Part shown: positions 7,727 to 15,834 of the stretch, one piece after another | How the letters are laid out: every line of letters starts with the position of its first letter | Numbering within the stretch: position 1 is the stretch's first letter | Assembly (NCBI RefSeq): GCF_013778505.1 | Contig: NZ_JAAOWU010000009.1 | Coordinates: 62,001 to 126,000 of the forward strand | Reading direction: 5' to 3' | Length of the DNA stretch: 64,000 bases | DNA from: Pseudomonas sivasensis | GTDB lineage: Bacteria > Pseudomonadota > Gammaproteobacteria > Pseudomonadales > Pseudomonadaceae | Made by a program: the position numbers and the translations under genes | Notes under the pieces: model-generated | Seen by the model: the letters and a program-made list of their open reading frames with translations, nothing else | Databases searched by the model: none | What the model was told of the DNA's origin: nothing

Positions 7727-8254
7727 TCAATCGCTCGCCGCCCGGATGGGAAACACGGCGATTGAACGCAGCCTATTTCGTAGAATGAAAGAAGCTACGA
7801 GGAGAAATAGAGCCATGCCCACCACATCGGCCACGAAATGATCATACGCATTTATGAACGGAATTCCGTTGGTGGCAGGATCAACAAACATTTCATTTCC
7901 GATGGAAAAAAACAGCGTGATCACTACGCCGATCCAAGGAGTCCAAGGGATCCCCTCTTTAACGTCTCTGACAATGGAGCGGCACAAAAGTCTGGCGAAT
8001 GAAGAAGGCCACAACAGGAGTGGAATTTTCAGCACATTGCGAATGACTTGAGACAACTTGGGTCGCTGCAGCTTGGTGAGGGGGAATCCGAAGTAGCTGA
8101 GCGCGAGTGGGAATGCGAACCCGAACAACGCATGGCAGACATTGTAGTTCCAGCCTATGACGTCGAAAAAACGGAACTGGATGATCCAGAACGTTATAGA
8201 TATCGCGCTGAAAATCGCGATAGGCGTGAGTATTTGAAAGCGTTTTAGAAGCAT
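7727..8254 (-). CDS. Small integral membrane protein, 175 aa
   Basis: Four probable membrane segments: about residues 10-30, 40-60, 107-123 and 138-158. Between the third and fourth, the conserved-looking polar string GNEMFVDP and AYDHFVAD places Glu, Asp and His at the membrane edge, a layout reminiscent of VanZ- or DUF2238-like inner-membrane proteins. I cannot assign it to a family. The ATG follows AAGGAAAATCC. It stands alone between unrelated hypotheticals. Confidence 0.6.
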   Translation of the reverse strand: MLLKRFQILTPIAIFSAISITFWIIQFRFFDVIGWNYNVCHALFGFAFPLALSYFGFPLTKLQRPKLSQVIRNVLKIPLLLWPSSFARLLCRSIVRDVKEGIPWTPWIGVVITLFFSIGNEMFVDPATNGIPFINAYDHFVADVVGMALFLLVASFILRNRLRSIAVFPIRAASD

Positions 8255-8908
8255 GGATTTTCCTTATGCGGGCTGGATATCCATTCAGGGTACGACGTGG
8301 TCGACAGTCTTCTCAACCGAACCCTGCGCATTTACTCAATGCGGCGATTAGCAAGTCTGCGTCGGGAATATTTACCTACCTTGAGTCTGCCTTGCGGCGA
8401 TTCTCCTCCCCGTCAGCGCATGTTGAATTCACGGAGCTTTGCCTCTGGCTGATCGCTGGATTTTCTCGCTTACTGATCACACCAAATCCCGGATACCCCA
8501 CAAAAAAGTAGGATTAAATACTTGGTTTTTGATGGCAAAAACGAGCCGGGGCCTACGGCCCCAAACAGACGAGTTGGGTTAAGAGCAGAAGGGCAATCCC
8601 AAACCGATGTCATAGACTTGAAGATGAGCTCAAAAAAACCTTTAGGTCGAACGGATCAAATAAAAAGCGACCGACAAAACAACCTAATTTCCAAAGTAAA
8701 AAACAGCGAGGCATAGCCACAGCTGCTTTTCTTTTGAGTTCAAAATATACATCTCCGGTTTTGAAAAACCGTTTCAAGGGCGGGCATTTCATGCTGTCGC
8801 ATAATCGACACAAATGTCGCCCAAGCATAATTTTCTCTATGCCTGCATTGCGCCTATTGGAAATCTAGGCTCGTTGAGCGATGAGCCAGCCCGGTAGTAA
8901 CGAAGGGC
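8255..8908. other. 650-base interval, no supported gene
   Basis: AT-rich for the window. Short frames on both strands lack ribosome sites and look random. A hairpin GGGGCC-TAC-GGCCCC at about 8548-8562 is followed on the minus strand by GGCTCGTTTTTG and could terminate a minus-strand transcript. The only minus-strand frame behind it (8610-8828, 72 residues) has a weak ribosome site and an odd SSSSS tail. Confidence 0.4.
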
Positions 8909-9298
8909 TTACTGGAGGCGATCAGGCGTTGGTAGATACGTGTCACCCGCTATGCGCATGAACTCACGCAGACTACTCCGTCCGACATCACGTCTAAACG
9001 TCGCAATGACGTACTTGGAGTTCACCGTGTTAATCACCCAGAACCGCCCCTCCTTCGTTACAGATTGGATGTCCGACGTTCTGATCAGACGACCATCCGA
9101 AAGCCGTTGATATGGCCCAGGACAAATATGACCAAACACGACGCCGACCGCGCTGCATGCATGGATATGGACATTCACCAGGTAGGCCGTGACCAGCCCG
9201 TCGCAGTCCTGATTCACTGCTTTGGCTATGCGAAGGAGGTCAAAGTCCGAGTAGCGCTTTTCGTGTAAATCGACTGCAACAGTATTGATGTCTTCCAT
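8909..9298 (-). CDS. Hypothetical protein, 129 aa, third gene of a small operon
   Basis: It starts MEDINTVAVDLHEKRYSDF two bases after the stop of the preceding gene, with GAGG ten bases upstream, so coupled translation is likely. A stretch of small beta-type segments (VTAYLVNVHIHACSAVGVVFG; RFWVINTVNSKYVIATF) suggests a compact alpha/beta fold. No family was recognised. It is read as one unit with the genes at 9301-9756 and 9812-10207. Confidence 0.6.
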   Translation of the reverse strand: MEDINTVAVDLHEKRYSDFDLLRIAKAVNQDCDGLVTAYLVNVHIHACSAVGVVFGHICPGPYQRLSDGRLIRTSDIQSVTKEGRFWVINTVNSKYVIATFRRDVGRSSLREFMRIAGDTYLPTPDRLQ

Positions 9299-9300
9299 GG

Positions 9301-9756
9301 CTACAAAGCCTCCGACGCTGAGGCTACGTCAGTGGTCTCAGAACGGCGCCGATATAGCACCCTGACCCCAAGCAAGGCATCGACATCCAGCTCGCGTTGA
9401 TGGGTATTGACGTACACATCACCACTCTCGACCTGCAGAACACAGATTGGCACTTCTGCCCGGTTGAACCCCATGGAAAGTGATTTCAGCTTTTCCATCT
9501 TCCAGCCTGACCCTTTGTTCATCCATGCCGGGGTAACGACCTGGACATCTTGAATGACCATGCTCTCGTCCTGGGAGACCAGCAGCTCCACTAAGCGAGG
9601 CTCATCGTTCAGCATTTCTTCATAAGCTACGAACCGTCCCTCATGCCGGCGCTTGAGACTGACGTGATACCAATGAGTAACCAAGGATCGCGACATGGCG
9701 TGGAAGTGAGCGAGACCGTCCCCGAACATACCCACCGGGCCGGCCTGGTCTTGCAT
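9301..9756 (-). CDS. Hypothetical protein, 151 aa, second gene of a small operon
   Basis: The ATG at 9756 is chosen because AGGATTAGC stands just upstream. The protein shows a basic HWYHVSLKRRHEGRF segment and several beta strands (MVIQDVQVVTP; PICVLQVESGDVYVN), ending in a basic YRRRSE tail. No known domain was found. It lies between the DUF6957-like gene (55 bases upstream) and the 129-residue gene (2 bases downstream). Confidence 0.55.
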   Translation of the reverse strand: MQDQAGPVGMFGDGLAHFHAMSRSLVTHWYHVSLKRRHEGRFVAYEEMLNDEPRLVELLVSQDESMVIQDVQVVTPAWMNKGSGWKMEKLKSLSMGFNRAEVPICVLQVESGDVYVNTHQRELDVDALLGVRVLYRRRSETTDVASASEAL

Positions 9757-9811
9757 GCTAATCCTGAACATCGTGCATCTCGTGTGGAGCAGGCCTGCTT
9801 AGCGCCTGCGA

Positions 9812-10207
9812 TTAACATAAGCCGAATATTGTCTTGAGCGATGCGGTCATCTCGCGCCCTTTGCCTACCAAGGCGTACACCGTATTCCGGGTCTCGAACA
9901 GGCAAACGCCGTCGAACGACTTACACAGGGTCGAGCGTACCCAGCCCCCTGGAGGGAACCGGCCCTGGCTGTCGTAGGTCACGCAATGGGAATAAAGGAA
10001 CATTGTCTGCAGGCCTATGGCGCGCACCTTGGCGAGCGATTCAGGAGGCTCGTCCACATGAAAGATCAGCCAATCCTCGACCAAACAGTACGGTTTCCGA
10101 CCGAAACGATCCGACACCAATGCCTCTATTTCGGCTTGAGGTAGCTCTGTTCCAAAGGACGATATCTCACCCTCGCGGAGCAACTCATGCTCCGAAGAAT
10201 TACCCAT
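9812..10207 (-). CDS. DUF6957-like protein, 131 aa, first gene of a small operon
   Basis: Characteristic strings such as RFGRKPYCLVEDWLIFHV, SHCVTYDSQGRFPPGGWVRS and CLFETRNTVYALVGKGREM match what I remember of the DUF6957 family of Pseudomonas islands. The function is unknown. The ATG at 10207 follows GAGGATC; an upstream TTG is less likely. It heads a three-gene minus-strand operon and is divergent from the HTH gene at 10364. Confidence 0.6.
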   Translation of the reverse strand: MGNSSEHELLREGEISSFGTELPQAEIEALVSDRFGRKPYCLVEDWLIFHVDEPPESLAKVRAIGLQTMFLYSHCVTYDSQGRFPPGGWVRSTLCKSFDGVCLFETRNTVYALVGKGREMTASLKTIFGLC

Positions 10208-10363
10208 AAATTGATGATCCTCATGGTGCAAACCCAAAAATCAGGCTCTGCGAACACGTAAAATACCGGGCAACAAGCCAGGAATCCCATCGATATGATT
10301 ATATGCATTTGTGTGGGATCTATCAAACGCGTCATACCGTCTCTTTTTTGGAGAGGTAGGTTG

Positions 10364-10820
10364 GATGTCCCTGCGGAAGGCTTATGCGGCGACGCTACAG
10401 TGGCTGAGGATTCGAAATGGCTTATCGCAAGCAGACCTCCAGCATCAAGCTGACCAGGCTCACATAAGCCGCTTGGAGGCTGCGACGACGACACCGACTA
10501 TTGATCTGAGTGCGGATCTGGCGCATGCGCTGGGCCTAACGCCTTTGTCGCTGCTCACTCTGGTGGCCGCAGCCGATGAGGGGAAGACAGCACGCTCTGT
10601 CTTGAATGAATCGATGATAGAACTCATGCGGTTAGGAGTTCTTGATGAAGCGCTGCCTGCCGAGCCGCAGAAGATCACCACACCACAGAGAATCGCAGCC
10701 GCAGAAAGGCTCGAGGCAGTACGCAAACTAAAGGCAGAAGGTCTTTCTCAGGCAGAGGTCTGCCGGCAACTGGAATTACCCAGAAGCACTGTTGGGCGCC
10801 TGTGGCACGTTGACGATTAA
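10364..10820 (+). CDS. HTH regulator with XRE domain and C-terminal resolvase-type HTH
   Basis: A 151-residue protein. An N-terminal Cro/C1-type domain (about 5-65; LSQADLQHQADQAHISRLE) is followed by a linker and a second helix-turn-helix near the end (GLSQAEVCRQLELPRSTVGRL), as in recombinase or Hin-like DNA-binding tails. The ATG at 10364 follows GAGAGGTAGG. It is divergent from the three-gene DUF6957-like operon and may regulate it. Proteins of this build are common in Pseudomonas genomic islands. Confidence 0.75.
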
Positions 10821-10864
10821 AAGTCCCCCTTGGCTCAAAATGACAGAGGCACGGGTGTCACTGA

Positions 10865-11905
10865 TCAATAAGCCAAACTTCTGGCCATTCTTACGATGCT
10901 TTCCTGTATCCATTGCTCCACGATGGGCCGTGTGGCAGGGATGAAAAGTCGTGACTCACTAACGATCTTTTCACGGCGCATAGGCATCGAATAGCTGCTG
11001 GGGGCAGTCGCTGGCGGCTCCTCTATCTTCGCCATGTCTAAATTCTTCAAGGTAATGCGATACCATCCGCTGTTGAATCCGGACACCTCGAAGCAGGACA
11101 TAATTAGCTTTGATAGGTTGGTCGGAGACACGAAATAGAGACCAGCCGTACGCCCCTCGACTGGCACACTTGCGTCAGTTTCCAAAAGGACGAGCCCGTC
11201 GTCAAAAACGCGCCAAGACGTATCTCCGGACTTCAGTCCTGTGAACAACTTGTCATCCCAGTCTTCGTAACCTTGCTTGAACTTCGCCAAGCCCAGGTTA
11301 TGGAAGCTATGGAAAATCTCATCACGGCGTAGGGCCGCTCCGTGCACAGCGTGCTGCTCAACGGGCTGTGGCAGAAATGCGAACTCAAGCTGTGGCGCAT
11401 AGGAGTGACCGCCGTAGGAGCGAGAGCTTGATGCCTCTGTAATGCGCTCGTGAAAGGCTTTCTCAGAAATTGCGCTTTTGGATTTCTCCATTCTACTCAG
11501 GCCCTGGACAATAGCTTTCAACAGCTCTTGGGGGTCTGAGAATGAGGCTCTGAAAAAACCTTGTTTGTAGTCAGACACCTCGTTGACGAACACGGCCTGC
11601 TTCGCGTCAAAGTCAGTCTGCTGGATGAAGACCAGAATCGGTTTACGCTTGCTCACTGCCTGGTGGAATTCTTGCTGCGTAACCGAGAGACCTGGCTGAG
11701 GTTCATAGCCGTAGTTAGCGCCAAGAATCAGGATATAAACGTCGCACTGATCGACCTCTGTCAGGCAGGCGTGCTCCGAGGAATAGGTTCGCGCTCCGAA
11801 GTGCTCGCTCATGACCGGCTTCATGTCCAGTGTCTCCACCGCGTCTTTGGCGGCGGCTCTGAACTGCTCGAAACCTCTTACTACGGAGCTTATGAACACC
11901 TTCAT
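10865..11905 (-). CDS. DUF4062 domain protein, 346 aa
   Basis: The N-terminal ~130 residues (MKVFISSVVRGFEQF..., EHACLTEVDQCDVYILILGANYG..., SVTQQEFHQAV...KPILVFIQ) are a DUF4062 domain, which shares the TIR-like flavodoxin-type fold and often precedes NTPase or effector modules in immune-type proteins. The C-terminal 200 residues are unrecognised. The ATG at 11905 (GAGGATGCACTG upstream) is preferred to a longer start because MKVFISS is the usual family beginning. There is no NTPase downstream, so it appears to be a stand-alone protein. A defence role is inference. Confidence 0.72.
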   Translation of the reverse strand: MKVFISSVVRGFEQFRAAAKDAVETLDMKPVMSEHFGARTYSSEHACLTEVDQCDVYILILGANYGYEPQPGLSVTQQEFHQAVSKRKPILVFIQQTDFDAKQAVFVNEVSDYKQGFFRASFSDPQELLKAIVQGLSRMEKSKSAISEKAFHERITEASSSRSYGGHSYAPQLEFAFLPQPVEQHAVHGAALRRDEIFHSFHNLGLAKFKQGYEDWDDKLFTGLKSGDTSWRVFDDGLVLLETDASVPVEGRTAGLYFVSPTNLSKLIMSCFEVSGFNSGWYRITLKNLDMAKIEEPPATAPSSYSMPMRREKIVSESRLFIPATRPIVEQWIQESIVRMARSLAY

Positions 11906-12120
11906 CAGTGCATCCTCTGAACGCTGGCATATGTGTCCTTTTGGACTGTAACTAGGTGTGATCGTTGCAGATTGTCTCAATGGTGAACAGCAGATCAGAC
12001 ACCGTATCGTTTGTTACCGCCAGAGGTAATGCAATATCGACCACCGCGAGGCCCGATACACACGTTCCCAGAGGAACAAGGGCAGGATGAACCGTAAGCT
12101 GGGGCCTGTTGACGAGCAGG

Positions 12121-12519
12121 CTATTTCGGCTGAATCGCTGGTCTTAGCCTCAAAACGACGTAGCAGTCTGAGCCGCTACACAGGCTTTTGGACGAAAGCC
12201 ACTTTGAAGGTTGACCATCAATGCTGATGCGCGCCCAATCCTTTCGGGTCTCAAAAACTTGAACCTTCTCCCCGCGCTTCAGTTTTGAGATGACCTTTCC
12301 GCCTGGTTGATCCCGGACATTGAGGTTATCAGCGCTCACGAACTGCTCAGTTGCGGAGGTCGGCGTGGGTGGGGATGGAGACGTCGGCGTGGTTGATACT
12401 AGCGTGCTCAGAGCGCTCGGCTCTACCGGGGTTTGAGGCGTGTCTTTTTTCCCCATTGCCCACAGGACGGCAAAAAGAATCAGGAGCGGGATAAACCACG
12501 ACTGGGACTTTTTGCGCAT
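12121..12519 (-). CDS. Membrane-anchored bacterial SH3 domain protein
   Basis: 132 residues from the ATG at 12519; another ATG two codons upstream is possible, but GGGAG is better spaced for the inner one. One N-terminal membrane segment (FIPLLILFAVLWAMG) is followed by a Pro/Thr/Ser linker and an SH3b domain (SADNLNVRDQPGGKVISKLK...GEKVQVFETRKDWARI...SKWLSSKSL). Such proteins sit in the periplasm and bind peptides or cell wall. The gene is isolated and its role in the island is unknown. Confidence 0.75.
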   Translation of the reverse strand: MRKKSQSWFIPLLILFAVLWAMGKKDTPQTPVEPSALSTLVSTTPTSPSPPTPTSATEQFVSADNLNVRDQPGGKVISKLKRGEKVQVFETRKDWARISIDGQPSKWLSSKSLCSGSDCYVVLRLRPAIQPK

Positions 12520-12578
12520 ATCCATTGCTCCCGCTTAAAACGCAATACGCCGGCTGCCATGCAGATCTGTCCTTCGGA

Positions 12579-13055
12579 CTACTGCGAGCTTAGCCAAGCT
12601 TCCATTTTTTGCAGCTTGTCGGGATCTAAAAGTTTGGGCCTTCCCGAATTTAGGATCTCAAAAAGCCGCTGCTTCGTTTCGGAAGAGGGAAACCAATCAG
12701 CGACCTCGACGTTGCAGTGCTTAGAATCACTTAGCACCCATTTCATCACCATGTCAGCTGCAGCTCTGTAGTGATCCGCCATGAACAGCCTTTTGCCGTC
12801 TTCTGACCAGCCTCGCATCGCAAGCTTGTCGGTTACGTCGATGACTCCAGCGCCTCCAAAGAAATCGGTCGTATCTGGATAATGAATACCTGCCAAGGAC
12901 ACTTTCGCTACGCCCGAATCGCGGTCGAAGTAGGACAGGAAATGCCATCCGCCAGTGATGCTTCCAGGGTGCGGAAAGTTGATCGCAGCCTTGCCAGTGA
13001 TGTAATGCGTGCGGGAAACGCGTTTGAGATCAAAATCGAAAAGCGGCTGGGTCAT
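12579..13055 (-). CDS. Hypothetical protein, 158 aa
   Basis: Starts MTQPLFDFDLKRVSRTHYI and shows alternating strands (GGWHFLSYFDRDSGVAKVSL) followed by a helical C-terminus (KQRLFEILNSGRPKLLD). No known domain was recognised. Its ATG overlaps the stop of the 69-residue gene upstream by four bases (ATGA), which indicates coupled translation and a two-gene unit. Confidence 0.6.
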   Translation of the reverse strand: MTQPLFDFDLKRVSRTHYITGKAAINFPHPGSITGGWHFLSYFDRDSGVAKVSLAGIHYPDTTDFFGGAGVIDVTDKLAMRGWSEDGKRLFMADHYRAAADMVMKWVLSDSKHCNVEVADWFPSSETKQRLFEILNSGRPKLLDPDKLQKMEAWLSSQ

Positions 13056-13261
13056 GGGAGTTTTTTGAGCCGGGCCAGCCCCTGTTTGATATGGCCAGCG
13101 TTCTCACCAATTGTGTAAAGCGTGCCACGAACGTTGTCGCCAACTTCCGCATGTCCTTGGGCTTCCACCTGGAGGGTTAGCTCCATGAGAGCAGCCTCAA
13201 GGGCGAGCTGATTTTGGTACATCCTTTCCAGCACATCTGATAGCGAGTATTCACTTGCCAT
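13052..13261 (-). CDS. Small helical protein, 69 aa, coupled to the next gene
   Basis: MASEYSLSDVLERMYQNQLA...: predicted largely helical, possibly coiled coil (LEAALMELTLQVEAQG), ending in KQGLARLKKLP. The ATG at 13261 follows GGGAGAAGG. An in-frame start seven codons upstream has no site. It overlaps the 158-residue gene by ATGA. Function unknown. Confidence 0.6.
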   Translation of the reverse strand: MASEYSLSDVLERMYQNQLALEAALMELTLQVEAQGHAEVGDNVRGTLYTIGENAGHIKQGLARLKKLP

Positions 13262-13518
13262 TTTCCTTCTCCCTGAAATCATCTGAGCATATGTGTTCTG
13301 GGACGACCTAGGGTATCAAGCGCATCTTCCGTAGTTTGCCCCAACACAAAAAAAATGGTTGATCGCTCGCTTGGTAGGCGGTTGAGCCCATTGCACGGCT
13401 TTTTGACATATCCGTCACGACTTCGATTGGTCGAGTAAGGTCTGCATCGGTATTCGTTGAGGATATCAAGCAATCCACAGGCGAATTGCTGCCTAGCCGG
13501 ATTGGCCAGAGCGCACTG

Positions 13519-14592
13519 CTAAATTTTCTCAGATAAGCCCTCGCAAGAGGGATCATCATCCTTTACGAAGAAAGTCATAGCCGTCCTGGACTGTAAGCAG
13601 TTCTCGGCTTGTTCACTTATGAGTGATCGAGCGTAAGGATCAGCCCACATCTGCATCACACCTTCTCGTCGAAATACTTCAAGCGGCAACGGCGTTGTAG
13701 CAAAAGGGTTGTGATAGATACGCAGCCCATCGGTGATCCCTTCTGAGGCTTCGTTGCCTCTGGACACAGTGCGCTTCATCTCGCCATTCGGTAGCGACCA
13801 GACAGACGATATGACCGCATCCGGATTTCCGCACATGGCATCTACTTTTCCCCAAGTGGCCAGATTACTGAATATCACGGCGCTAATGTGGCTGAAGCGC
13901 AAGCAATCGAAAAACCCCAGTTCGATTTCAGCACCGTTATCTTTCTGTACGCTTCCCAAAGATTTCCCCTCTAATCCGTTAGGAAAGCGCTCCGGATTAG
14001 CCAGGTATTCCGCTTCATCTACGTAGTAATCGAATAGCAGGGCTTCGATAGCCCGGTAGGCCTGGAGGTTGAAACCCGGCTGTTCGAACGGTGCTACTGC
14101 TAAGACAAATGGGCGTCCTTGGACATGCGGATGATGCTGATACTTATCTTGGAATTTTTGTGATTTGCTCATGAACGCGTTGGCCAACCTGATTATCGCG
14201 ACCCGATTGAGCTCATTGAAATCAACGTCTTCAAAGAACTCCGCTGTCATGGGCCTACCCCACTCCGGGGTAGCGTCAATGGAATGGTTGGCAGTGGTTG
14301 CTTCCACCGTAAACGTAATGTCTGCTGACGAAACTAGGAAATCAGGGGCTGGATAAGTCCAGTCGAAAGCAAAGCCATACTCGCGGAACACTGCGTGAAG
14401 ATAGATTTCCCAAAAGCTTGAGTTAAACGTGGTCTGAAACTCACGTACGAATTTGTTATCCCTGTCTGGAAATCCATCAAGCCAGCGTTGCAGCTCCTCT
14501 CGCTGGTAAAGCCTGCCGGGTCGTCCGTCAGATATGGTGCGAAAGTGTGGATGAAGCCTGTCCTGTTCGTACAAGGGCTTTAGCAAGTCCAT
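13519..14592 (-). CDS. Possible PD-(D/E)XK nuclease-fold protein, 357 aa
   Basis: The gene has a strong ribosome site (GGGAGGCC) before the ATG at 14592. Residues around 62-100 read NSSFWEIYLHAVFREYGF..., then PAPDFLV and FTVEATTA. This is the layout of a nuclease core with an early Glu, PD and E-x-T in place of E-x-K. The last position is not the standard Lys, so catalysis is doubtful. Proteins of this type are sometimes labelled glycosaminoglycan attachment site proteins. The C-terminal part is unrecognised. It lies alone on the minus strand. Confidence 0.5.
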   Translation of the reverse strand: MDLLKPLYEQDRLHPHFRTISDGRPGRLYQREELQRWLDGFPDRDNKFVREFQTTFNSSFWEIYLHAVFREYGFAFDWTYPAPDFLVSSADITFTVEATTANHSIDATPEWGRPMTAEFFEDVDFNELNRVAIIRLANAFMSKSQKFQDKYQHHPHVQGRPFVLAVAPFEQPGFNLQAYRAIEALLFDYYVDEAEYLANPERFPNGLEGKSLGSVQKDNGAEIELGFFDCLRFSHISAVIFSNLATWGKVDAMCGNPDAVISSVWSLPNGEMKRTVSRGNEASEGITDGLRIYHNPFATTPLPLEVFRREGVMQMWADPYARSLISEQAENCLQSRTAMTFFVKDDDPSCEGLSEKI

Positions 14593-14676
14593 TTCGGCCT
14601 CCCGGTGTGCAGAATCAGGAATGTTTACATTCTAGTTAAAGCGTATTTTCAGGCTACTTCGACCGAAGATCACTTC

Positions 14677-14910
14677 TCACGTACCTCGCAAATCTTTCTG
14701 AGTTGAAGCTTGTTCGGGAACGCCAACAACTTGCGCTGAACGAGCCTCCTTGGCCTCTTTGAGCCTCTGCTCAGCGTACATAGCCGGATCATCATCTGGC
14801 AGCGGGTAGCCTGCAGCAGATAGAGCTTCGGCGCGCTCTTCAATGAGCAGACGCTCAGGATCGCGAACCGTTTGGTAGGCTCTGCCTAGTACGCGTCGAG
14901 TTGTGTCCAT
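14677..14910 (-). CDS. Small hypothetical protein, 77 aa
   Basis: Starts MDTTRRVLGRAYQTVRD at 14910 with GGGGAG upstream. It is helical and charged, with a motif AALSAAGYPLPDDDPAMYAEQ-like in the middle (EALSAAGYPLPDDDPAMY) and an Ala/Glu/Lys-rich tail. No domain was recognised. It is divergent from the plus-strand pair at 15183. Confidence 0.5.
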   Translation of the reverse strand: MDTTRRVLGRAYQTVRDPERLLIEERAEALSAAGYPLPDDDPAMYAEQRLKEAKEARSAQVVGVPEQASTQKDLRGT

Positions 14911-15058
14911 TCCCGGCTCCCCAGAAGGCTGATGAATAAGAGCGACTAAATTACTTTTAGAACGATAACAGAACGCTTCGAATAGCGATGCCGAGCTCCG
15001 AATCATGAAGGTAGGATGCGTTGCGATCTATGCTTCCCATAGGCTCAGACACCAAGCA

Positions 15059-15160
15059 AGCGGAGCGCGCAGGCGTGAGGGATGCGAGCCCGCAGGGACG
15101 AGACACGCCTTGGCGGGGCTCGATTCACAGCAGCCTGACGCCGCAGGCGGCACGCCATCA
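15059..15160 (+). promoter_or_regulatory. GC-rich structured leader before the 15183 gene
   Basis: The 100 bases before the next plus-strand gene are much more GC-rich than the rest of the island and carry palindromes such as GCCGC-AG-GCGGC (about 15140-15151) and the strings GCGAGCCCGCAGGGACGAG. A similar leader sits before genes of several Pseudomonas integrative elements, as far as I recall. It could form an RNA structure near the ribosome site; no riboswitch class is recognised. Confidence 0.35.
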
Positions 15161-15182
15161 ACGCCAACAAGAGGTAACTCAA

Positions 15183-15590
15183 ATGCCCGACGATGAACTC
15201 CGCGAACTGGAGGCCAAGAGACGAAAAGCTTTGTGGATGCTTGCGAACATATCTCCAGGCGATTCGAAGGCGTTCGATCCCTTATCCATTCTTGATGACC
15301 TTGAACTTCAAGAGCGAAAAGACTCCCCTCATGCTGACAAGGCACTTGAGCTCAACCAGCTTCGGGATTGTGTCACCGTGCAGTATCACCACTCCGGAAT
15401 CGACATCATTTTGGAGCAGACTATCCCCCAGCCCTGGAGGGAACGCTTCAGTCAGGCGAGTATCGGGTCGACCAGATTGTTAGATGGGCCTTACGCTGCG
15501 GACTGGTATAAATTCCTGGCTTGTTGGGAATCAGAGATGCAGCACCTCGAGGCACACAGAGCTGCCAGCAGTAAGCCCAAGCTGGATTGA
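15183..15590 (+). CDS. Hypothetical protein, 135 aa
   Basis: MPDDELRELEAKRRKALWMLANISPGD...: mostly helical and acidic. The ATG at 15183 has AAGAGGTAACTC upstream, a good ribosome site. A longer in-frame extension (from 15021) would be translated from the GC-rich leader and is rejected. The protein ends HLEAHRAASSKPKLD. No family was recognised. It is followed after 18 bases by a second small plus-strand gene. Confidence 0.55.
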   Translation: MPDDELRELEAKRRKALWMLANISPGDSKAFDPLSILDDLELQERKDSPHADKALELNQLRDCVTVQYHHSGIDIILEQTIPQPWRERFSQASIGSTRLLDGPYAADWYKFLACWESEMQHLEAHRAASSKPKLD

Positions 15591-15608
15591 TGCAGACGGA
15601 GAAAAGAC

Positions 15609-15815
15609 GTGGAACGAGACAGCGATGACACCGTGTATTGCGATATCCAAATGCCGGTGGCTCAAGGGCGGGAGCTATTGACGTTAGTGAATGTCCTGCG
15701 AGAGTCGAAAGCTCATCCAAGTCTCGACAGAGTTTTTGAACACATGCAGTACGAGCTCAGCACGTCGATTGATATAGTCGAAAATCCGCCGACTTGGGGC
15801 CTTTGGCGCGAATGA
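15609..15815 (+). CDS. Small hypothetical protein, 68 aa, GTG start
   Basis: VERDSDDTVYCDIQMPVAQGRE...: short, acidic, with a helical middle (LLTLVNVLRESKAHPSLDRVFEHM). A GTG start with GGAG nine bases upstream is the only start that gives a sensible frame. It is likely the second gene of a unit with 15183-15590. Function unknown. Confidence 0.45.
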   Translation: MERDSDDTVYCDIQMPVAQGRELLTLVNVLRESKAHPSLDRVFEHMQYELSTSIDIVENPPTWGLWRE

Positions 15816-15834
15816 TTCCCTCATCACGGTGTTA

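Noticed and set aside
8266..8828. Three short frames on both strands in the 8.3-8.8 kb interval
   Set aside because: No ribosome sites, random composition, and no neighbour arrangement that suggests an operon.
15021..15182. N-terminal extension of the 15183 gene
   Set aside because: It would translate the GC-rich structured leader; the ATG at 15183 has a clear ribosome site.
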